Positions 5,620 through 10,341 of a stretch of 10,341 nucleotides of DNA are shown in pieces. Each line of letters begins with the position of its first letter. The first letter of the stretch is position 1. Made by a program: the position numbers and the translations under genes. The stretch is from contig CANJXD010000172.1 of assembly GCA_947478535.1 (NCBI GenBank), positions 1 to 10,341 on the forward strand, given 5' to 3'. This DNA comes from Acetobacteraceae bacterium (GTDB lineage Bacteria; Pseudomonadota; Alphaproteobacteria; Acetobacterales; Acetobacteraceae). The notes beneath the pieces are model-generated. The model was not told the DNA's origin. It searched no databases and saw only the letters and a list, made by a program, of their open reading frames with translations.

Positions 5620-5636
5620 GGGCGCGCCTCGCGCCC
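5620..5636 (+). terminator. Probable hairpin terminator of the glycine-zipper lipoprotein gene
   Basis: GGGCGCG (5620-5626) and CGCGCCC (5630-5636) form a perfect 7-bp stem with a 3-nt loop, 10 nt past the TAG stop. It is followed by TCTCTCCC, a pyrimidine-rich but not strongly U-rich tail. Placement and stem strength favour a terminator. Confidence 0.5.
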
Positions 5637-5665
5637 TCTCTCCCGTCGCTGGGCCGCGCATCCTC

Positions 5666-5690
5666 TGGCCCGGCCTTCCCGGTCGGGCTA
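5666..5690 (+). promoter_or_regulatory. Hairpin abutting the ribosome-binding site of the permease gene
   Basis: Positions 5666-5675 pair with 5681-5690 over 10 bp, including two G-U wobbles, around the loop TTCCC. The structure ends 1 nt before the GAGG ribosome-binding site at 5692-5695. It may be a second terminator element, or may limit translation of the export cluster. Confidence 0.35.
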
Positions 5691-5691
5691 T

Positions 5692-5695
5692 GAGG
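5692..5695 (+). promoter_or_regulatory. Ribosome-binding site deciding the permease start
   Basis: GAGG is followed after 6 nt by the ATG at 5702. The earlier in-frame ATG at 5690 lies directly before the GAGG and has no ribosome-binding site of its own, so the downstream start is preferred. Confidence 0.55.
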
Positions 5696-5701
5696 CAACG
5701 C

Positions 5702-6544
5702 ATGCCCGACCCGCACGCCGCGCCGATGCCCGCCTATCATTTCGATGCGGCCGACCCGCGCCGCCTCAGCCGCGCGATGGACGATCTGGCGACCGGCCTT
5801 TCCCGCTGGCGCCTGGCCTCCGCCCTCGCCTGGCTCGATATCCGCAACCGCTACCGCGGCTCCGTGCTCGGCCCCTTCTGGCTGACGCTATCCACCGGCA
5901 TCATGCTGATCGGGCTCGGGCTGCTGTATTCGGCGCTGTTCAAGCTGCAATTGCGCGAATACCTGCCGCATCTCGCGGTCAGCCTGGTGATCTGGAACGC
6001 CATCGCGCAGATGGTGAACGACGCCACCATCAGCCTGACCCAGTCCGAGGGCATCATCCGCCAGCTGCCGCTGCCCTATACGGTGCATGCGCTGCGCTGC
6101 GTGATGCGCAACGGCATCATCGCCCTGCACAACCTGCCGCTGATCGGCCTGGTCTTCCTGGCCTGTCTGCACCTGCCGGGGCCGGAGGCGCTGCTCGCCA
6201 TCCCGGGCCTGGTCATCATCTTCATCAATGCCTTCGCGGTGGCGCTGCTGCTCGGCATGGTCTGCGCGCGGTTCCGCGATATCGGGCCGATCGTCACCAG
6301 CGTGATGCAGTTGGCCTTCTTCCTGACGCCGATCCTGTGGAAGCCGCAACTGCTGGGCCATTGGCAGGTGCTGCTGCCCTTCAACCCGTTCTACGCGGTG
6401 CTGGAGACGGTGCGCGGGCCACTGGTGGAAGGCGGCGGCGCGCTGAGCGCCTGGATCGCGGCGCTGATTTACACCGCACTGTCGGTCACCGTCTCGATCG
6501 GCTTCTTCGTCCGCTTCCGCGGCCGCGTCGCCTTCTGGGTCTGA
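5702..6544 (+). CDS. ABC-2 type polysaccharide export permease (Wzm/KpsM family)
   Basis: The 280-residue product has about six hydrophobic segments (roughly residues 56-80, 90-112, 137-157, 163-188, 196-214 and 248-271), the usual number for ABC-2 polysaccharide permeases. The pre-TM1 stretch DIRNRYRGSVLGPFW (46-60) and the later MQLAFFLTPILWKP (202-215) are hallmark sequences of Wzm/KpsM/RfbA permeases. These form an inner-membrane homodimer that moves lipid-linked O-antigen, capsule or another glycan to the periplasmic side, driven by a partner ATPase, here encoded 16 bp downstream. Length is normal for the family. The N-terminal 25 residues are polar and poorly conserved in appearance. 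An alternative start at 5690 would add four residues but lacks a ribosome-binding site. The exported glycan cannot be identified from this window. Confidence 0.92.
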   Translation: MPDPHAAPMPAYHFDAADPRRLSRAMDDLATGLSRWRLASALAWLDIRNRYRGSVLGPFWLTLSTGIMLIGLGLLYSALFKLQLREYLPHLAVSLVIWNAIAQMVNDATISLTQSEGIIRQLPLPYTVHALRCVMRNGIIALHNLPLIGLVFLACLHLPGPEALLAIPGLVIIFINAFAVALLLGMVCARFRDIGPIVTSVMQLAFFLTPILWKPQLLGHWQVLLPFNPFYAVLETVRGPLVEGGGALSAWIAALIYTALSVTVSIGFFVRFRGRVAFWV

Positions 6545-6546
6545 GC

Positions 6547-6553
6547 GGAGGAG
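6547..6553 (+). promoter_or_regulatory. Strong ribosome-binding site of the export ATPase
   Basis: GGAGGAG lies 7 nt before the ATG at 6561, in the 16-bp gap after the permease stop. It supports the chosen start and tight co-translation of permease and ATPase. Confidence 0.6.
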
Positions 6554-6560
6554 ACGCCCC

Positions 6561-7298
6561 ATGGCCTTGATCGAAGCGCGTGGCCTTTGCCTCGACTTTC
6601 CCTTCTACCACCTCGGGGCGCGGTCGCTGAAGAAGCGGCTGCTCGGCAATGCCCGGCTGCACACGGACCCCAACAATCGCGTTGTCGTCACCGCGCTGCG
6701 GGATATGAATTTTCGCATCGGAAAGGGCGAACGCGTAGCCCTTGTCGGCCCGAACGGCGCCGGCAAGACAACGCTGCTGCGGACGCTGGCCGGGGTCTAT
6801 GAACCCGTCGCGGGGTCGCTGACCGTCGAGGGGCAGGTCGGCGCGCTGATCGATGTGGCGGCGGGGCTCGATGCCGAATCGACGGGGCGGGAGAATGTCC
6901 GCCTGCGCGGCCTGTTCCGCGGCATGTCGGATGCGGAATGCGAGGCGCTGATCGAAGAAGTCTCGGACTTCGCCGGCCTCGGGGATTTCTTCGATGTGCC
7001 GATCCGCACCTATTCCGCGGGCATGGGCGTGCGGCTTTCCTTCGCGCTCGCCACGGCGATGCAGCCGCAGATCCTGCTGATGGATGAATGGTTCCTCGCC
7101 GGCGATGCCGCCTTCATGCAGAAGGCGGAAGAACGGCTGGTGCGGCTGGTCGGCGCGGCGGACATCCTGGTGATCGCCAGCCATGATTTCGGCGTGGTGC
7201 GCCGCTGGTGCGACCGTGCCATCCGCCTCGAACGCGGCACGGTGCTGGCGGATGGCCCGGTGGAGGAGGTTCTCGCCGGCATGGGTGCGCCGGGCTGA
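6561..7298 (+). CDS. ABC transporter ATP-binding protein for polysaccharide export (Wzt/KpsT family, short form)
   Basis: The 245-residue product carries a complete ABC ATPase core: Walker A GPNGAGKTT (63-71), the family-type signature YSAGMGVRLSF (151-161), Walker B ILLMDE (171-176) with catalytic Glu176, a D-loop AGDAAF (180-185) and the switch His208 in ASHD. The signature YSAGM in place of LSGGQ, and the segment around residues 94-113 (GALIDVAAGLDAESTGRENV), are typical of Wzt/KpsT/TagH-type ATPases. It should energise the permease encoded just upstream. Members that recognise a capped O-antigen (Wzt of E. coli O9a) carry a further carbohydrate-binding domain of about 150 residues; it is absent here, as in KpsT, and the following frame encodes a glycosyltransferase instead. 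Export would therefore not depend on Wzt-mediated end-cap recognition. The third gene of the cluster starts 14 bp after the stop. Confidence 0.94.
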   Translation: MALIEARGLCLDFPFYHLGARSLKKRLLGNARLHTDPNNRVVVTALRDMNFRIGKGERVALVGPNGAGKTTLLRTLAGVYEPVAGSLTVEGQVGALIDVAAGLDAESTGRENVRLRGLFRGMSDAECEALIEEVSDFAGLGDFFDVPIRTYSAGMGVRLSFALATAMQPQILLMDEWFLAGDAAFMQKAEERLVRLVGAADILVIASHDFGVVRRWCDRAIRLERGTVLADGPVEEVLAGMGAPG

Positions 7299-7312
7299 CC
7301 GCACCGCACCCG

Positions 7313-9769
7313 ATGGCCCCCACCCTCTGCATCATCGACCAGAACCTCCGCGACTTCCGAGGCCACCACTTCTCCTGGGACCATGCGGTGGCGGAGGCCG
7401 GGCGCCGGGCGGGCTTCGCGCCGCTGGTACTCGGCCACAAGGCGCTGGAGGCGGAAACGGCGCGCCAAGCCGGGGCGGTCGCGGCCTATACCGATGATAT
7501 CTGGGCCGTGCGGCCGGGTGGCGGGCCGCTGCTGCGCCGGCGTGACGAGGTGATGCGCAACCGGCGCTTCGCCGAGGAAACCCTGGCGGCGCTCCCACCG
7601 ACTGGGCTGCCCAAGGGCTCCATCCTTCTGGCCCACATGCTGACGCGGCGGCAGTTGCTGGGCCTCGCCATGGTGGTGGAAAAGCAGCCAGCGCACGTCA
7701 CCACCTTCGCCCTTCTGCGCTACCAGCCCGAATTCTACGATGATGGGCTTTCCGCCCGCGCCTTCGCCCGCATGCGCCGTGCGGTGGCGAATGGCGCGAA
7801 GCTGCGGCTGGCGACCGACAGCGCAAGGCTGTCCCGCCGCATCGCGCGCCTTGCCGGACTGCCGGTCGAAACCCTGCCCATCCCGCACACGCCCGCCGGG
7901 CTGGCGGAGCCGGAGCCGGCCGGTGACCGCCCCATGCGCCTCGTCACGCTCGGCAATGCGCGGGACGAGAAGGGCATCCTCGACATCATCGGCGCCATCG
8001 CGCTGCTGCGGGCGGAGCCGGAGGGGCTGGCCGGCCTGTCCTTCCTGCTGCAGGCGAATGACGCGGCGCCGGATGTGGCGGATGCGATCGACGAATTCTC
8101 GCTGCGCCTGCCGCCGGAAGTGACGCTGCTGCGGCAATCGCTGTCCCCTGCCGCGTATGACACGCTGCTCGCGCGATCCGACCTCGTTCTGCTGCCTTAT
8201 TGGCGCGACATCTATGAGGCGCGCACCTCCGGCGTTTTGCTGGAGGCCCTCGGCGCCGGGCGGCCGGTGATCTGCACCGCCGCCACCTGGATGTCCGATG
8301 AACTGGCGCAGCACGGCGCCGGCGTCCTGGTGCCGGACCGGGACCCGGCGGCGCTGGCCGCGGCGATCCGCCTGGCGCGGCGCGAATGGGGCAGGTTGCG
8401 GGAGGGCGCGATCGCCGGGCGGCATGCCTGTCTCGCACGGCATGGCGGGGATGCCTTCCTGCGCTGCCTGCTGGCGCCAGCGCCGGTGGCACCCGCGCCG
8501 GTGCCGCCGCAGCGCGTGCAGGTCTTCTACCCCTGGCCGGATTTTCTCGACCGCCGCGCCGGGGCGAGCCTGCGCAGCAACCTGATGGTCGATGTCGTGG
8601 CCGCCCATGTCGAGGAAGTGCGCGTCACCCAGGCTGGGCGCGGCGGGCCGCGGCGGCGGGGCAATGTCGCCGTCGCGGCGGTGCCGGAACGGCGCCTTGT
8701 CACCATCGGCAAGACCCTGGCCTGGCGGATGATGCGCATCCTGGCCCGTCCCCTGACCGGCGCGGCGCAGTGGGGGGAGGAACTGTTCCCCTGGCTGCAT
8801 CTGGAGCGCCTGCTGGACCCACTGTTCCAGCGGGAGATACGACGGCTGCTCGCTTCCTCCGATGCGGTGCTGCTGGAGTATGGCTTCTGGGCCGGGCCGG
8901 TGCAGCGCATCAGCCGGGAAATGGGGCTGCCCTGCGTGCTGACGGCGCATGACGTGATCGAGGATCGCGTCACCGGATCACGCCTGCTGCATGCTTTGAC
9001 GGCCTGGCTGGAACGGCGCGCGCTGCGCGGCGCGCAGCGGGTTGTCGCCGTGGCACCCGGAGATGCCGCGCGCTTCGCCGCGCTGGGCTGCACGCCGGTG
9101 CTGGTGCCGAACCCCGTGGACCTCGACGCCAGCGCCATGGCGTTGCCGGCGCCACCGCGGGAAGTGCTGCGGCGGCTCGGGGTCGATCTGCCGCCGGGGG
9201 ATTTTCTTCTGTTCGTCGGCAGCCGGCATCCACCGAATGTCACGGCGATGGCACGGCTGAAGGAGATCGGCGCGGCGCTGCATGCCCGGCATGGCGAGGC
9301 GGCGCCGCTGATGGTGGTGGCCGGTGGCGTCTCCGGCGCGGAGAAGGCGCCGGGATTCCAGGCACTCGGCCGCATCCACGCCGCGGGGCTCGCCGCGCTG
9401 TATCAGGACGCGATGGGCGTCGCGATCCCGCTGCCGGAGGGCACGGGCAGTTCCCTGAAGACGCTGGAGGCGATGGCCGCCGGGATGCCCGTGCTCGGCA
9501 CCGGCGTCGCCTTCCGGGGGCTGGATGTCACCAATGGCAGGCAGGCGATGATCGAGGATGACCTGGCGCGCTGGCCGGAGGCGGTGATGGCGCTGGCCGG
9601 CGACCCGGCGCTGCGCGGCAGGCTCGCCGCCGGCGGCCGGGCACTGGCCGAACGCTACGACCACCGTCGGATCATGGCGACCTATCTGGAACTGCTCGGC
9701 ATCCCCGCCGATGCCAAGCCGGTGCCCAGGCTGCCAGCACTGGCCGGGGGTTCATTGCCTGCGGCGTGA
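7313..9769 (+). CDS. Tandem two-domain glycosyltransferase (two GT-B/GT4-like halves)
   Basis: The 818-residue product is about twice the length of a normal GT4 enzyme and has two glycosyltransferase halves. Half one (about 1-385) begins with a nucleotide-fold-like start (TLCIIDQNLRDFRGHHF) and has a donor-site region YEARTSGVLLEALGAGRPVI (301-320). A Pro/Ala linker (388-400) follows. Half two (about 401-797) contains LTAHDVIED (543-551), VVAVAPGDAARF (577-588), LVPNPVDL (597-604), FLLFVGSRHPPN (631-642) and the donor-site region LPEGTGSSLKTLEAMAAGMP (707-726). Family members transfer sugars from nucleotide-sugar donors to lipid-linked or protein acceptors at the cytoplasmic face. Glutamate spacing in the donor-site motifs is E-x8-E and E-x9-E rather than the classic E-x7-E; the second spacing also occurs in some GT4 subfamilies. 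The frame is open from 7208, but earlier starts overlap the ATPase gene. The ATG at 7313 gives a proper N-terminus, although no clear ribosome-binding site precedes it. It probably builds the glycan exported by the adjacent ABC system. Confidence 0.9.
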   Translation: MAPTLCIIDQNLRDFRGHHFSWDHAVAEAGRRAGFAPLVLGHKALEAETARQAGAVAAYTDDIWAVRPGGGPLLRRRDEVMRNRRFAEETLAALPPTGLPKGSILLAHMLTRRQLLGLAMVVEKQPAHVTTFALLRYQPEFYDDGLSARAFARMRRAVANGAKLRLATDSARLSRRIARLAGLPVETLPIPHTPAGLAEPEPAGDRPMRLVTLGNARDEKGILDIIGAIALLRAEPEGLAGLSFLLQANDAAPDVADAIDEFSLRLPPEVTLLRQSLSPAAYDTLLARSDLVLLPYWRDIYEARTSGVLLEALGAGRPVICTAATWMSDELAQHGAGVLVPDRDPAALAAAIRLARREWGRLREGAIAGRHACLARHGGDAFLRCLLAPAPVAPAPVPPQRVQVFYPWPDFLDRRAGASLRSNLMVDVVAAHVEEVRVTQAGRGGPRRRGNVAVAAVPERRLVTIGKTLAWRMMRILARPLTGAAQWGEELFPWLHLERLLDPLFQREIRRLLASSDAVLLEYGFWAGPVQRISREMGLPCVLTAHDVIEDRVTGSRLLHALTAWLERRALRGAQRVVAVAPGDAARFAALGCTPVLVPNPVDLDASAMALPAPPREVLRRLGVDLPPGDFLLFVGSRHPPNVTAMARLKEIGAALHARHGEAAPLMVVAGGVSGAEKAPGFQALGRIHAAGLAALYQDAMGVAIPLPEGTGSSLKTLEAMAAGMPVLGTGVAFRGLDVTNGRQAMIEDDLARWPEAVMALAGDPALRGRLAAGGRALAERYDHRRIMATYLELLGIPADAKPVPRLPALAGGSLPAA

Positions 9770-9793
9770 GGCGGGGGGATCCCTACCCCACGC
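9764..9793. terminator. Possible shared terminator between convergent genes
   Basis: GCGTG (9764-9768) pairs with CACGC (9789-9793), and inside it a GGG run (9773-9778) can pair with CCC (9786-9788), leaving a small bulge. The element spans both stop codons of the convergent genes, which are only 13 bp apart, so any transcription end signal has to lie within coding sequence or here. No U tract is seen. Weak candidate. Confidence 0.2.
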
Positions 9794-10334
9794 TCCAGGA
9801 CCAGAAGTGCTGTTCGTAGCGGTTGTCGTTGAACACGTGGAACGCCGGCGTCGCCGGCAGTGCCAGGCGCTGCTGCTGGCGCCGCGCCATGCCTCGCGCT
9901 TCCCGCAGCTGCGCTATGGCCCAGAGTCGACGGACATTGCCCGGCACTGTCTTGCCCATCGCTTCTTCCGGCAGCATCTCGAAGCTCTTGATGAGGAGCT
10001 GCGCCCGCGTCGCTTCCTGCCACGCCGCGGCAGAAAGCTCCGGCGCATCGACGCGGCGGATCAGGTGGTCCGCGAGGGCGAGGGCCAGGTCGATATCGGT
10101 GGAGAGATGGCCGCAATAGGATTTGCGGTAGCCATAGCAGTCCTGGAGCAACGCCCAGGCTTCCTCCGGCGCGCGCCTGCCGAAGGCGTAGTCCATGCCT
10201 GCGGCACTGCGCCACAGATACCAGGCGCGGAGATCCTCGATCTCGGCGCGCGGATGCTGCGTCGTCCGCTCCTCCGGGTAGTTGTTGAAGACGCCGAGCG
10301 GGGCGGGGACGTGCACGGATTTGATATGCGGCAT
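9783..10334 (-). CDS. Uncharacterised protein convergent with the glycosyltransferase (may be incomplete at its start)
   Basis: I do not recognise this protein. From the ATG at 10334 it has 183 residues. No in-frame stop lies between this ATG and the window end 7 bp away, so the true start could be outside. The product looks soluble and mostly helical: no signal peptide or membrane segment is visible. Charged helices run through the middle (EIEDLRAWYLWRS at 31-43, PEEAWALLQDCYGYRKSYCG at 56-75, DIDLALALADHLIRRVD at 80-96), and the C-terminus is rich in aromatic residues (HVFNDNRYEQHFWSWSVG). Codon use is like its neighbours and the frame is clean, which supports a real gene over the overlapping frames. 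It converges on the glycosyltransferase gene with 13 bp between stops. A link to glycan synthesis is only guilt by association. Confidence 0.65.
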   Translation of the reverse strand: MPHIKSVHVPAPLGVFNNYPEERTTQHPRAEIEDLRAWYLWRSAAGMDYAFGRRAPEEAWALLQDCYGYRKSYCGHLSTDIDLALALADHLIRRVDAPELSAAAWQEATRAQLLIKSFEMLPEEAMGKTVPGNVRRLWAIAQLREARGMARRQQQRLALPATPAFHVFNDNRYEQHFWSWSVG

Positions 10335-10341
10335 GACACGG

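Noticed and set aside
7208..7312. Earlier start of the tandem glycosyltransferase inside the ATPase gene
   Set aside because: It would overlap the ATPase by about 90 bp and add a low-complexity Gly/Pro/Arg stretch. The ATG at 7313 begins the conserved fold directly.
7010..8950. A 646-codon minus-strand open frame opposite the export ATPase and glycosyltransferase
   Set aside because: Composition is Arg/Gln/His/Gly-rich with no recognisable fold, while the plus-strand frame carries clear glycosyltransferase motifs.

Overview
The window is GC-rich DNA (clearly above 60% G+C by eye) with dense short-spaced genes, frequent GCC/GGC codons and alphaproteobacterial-type protein families. The protein set fits the Rhodospirillales, and Acetobacteraceae (Roseomonas-like) is my best guess. 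This is inferred from composition and protein flavour, since no rRNA or other marker gene is present. I see no tRNA, rRNA, CRISPR array, insertion sequence, integrase or phage gene.

Layout. (1) Positions 1-2562, minus strand: a two-gene acyl-CoA unit. An NDP-forming acyl-CoA synthetase (469-2562) is followed 10 bp later by a MaoC/hydratase-2-type enoyl-CoA hydratase that runs off the left edge (1-458). (2) 2665-2973, minus: a small protein with a C-terminal membrane anchor, preceded by an unusually A+T-rich intergenic stretch (2974-3294) with a candidate promoter and palindrome. (3) 3295-4728, minus: a lipoprotein lytic transglycosylase with an SLT domain, a long Pro/Ala linker containing 13-residue repeats, and a C-terminal SPOR domain. 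(4) 4729-5075: a divergent intergenic region with several inverted repeats. (5) 5076-5609, plus: a glycine-zipper outer-membrane lipoprotein of the SlyB/17-kDa antigen type. (6) 5702-9769, plus: a polysaccharide-export cluster, made of an ABC-2 permease (Wzm/KpsM type), a short ABC ATPase (Wzt/KpsT type without a sugar-binding C-terminus) and an 818-residue protein made of two glycosyltransferase domains in tandem. (7) 9783-10334, minus: an unrecognised protein convergent with the glycosyltransferase.

How the genes may work together. Genes 3 to 6 share an envelope theme: peptidoglycan remodelling, outer-membrane stabilisation, and building and exporting a cell-surface glycan by an ABC-dependent route. 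The two acyl-CoA genes look like a separate catabolic unit that activates a carboxylic acid and hydrates its enoyl-CoA. I did not find a clearly unprecedented system. The most unusual items are the tandem-glycosyltransferase fusion next to a short Wzt, the repeat-bearing linker of the SLT-SPOR lipoprotein, the structured divergent intergenic region, and two unrecognised small proteins.
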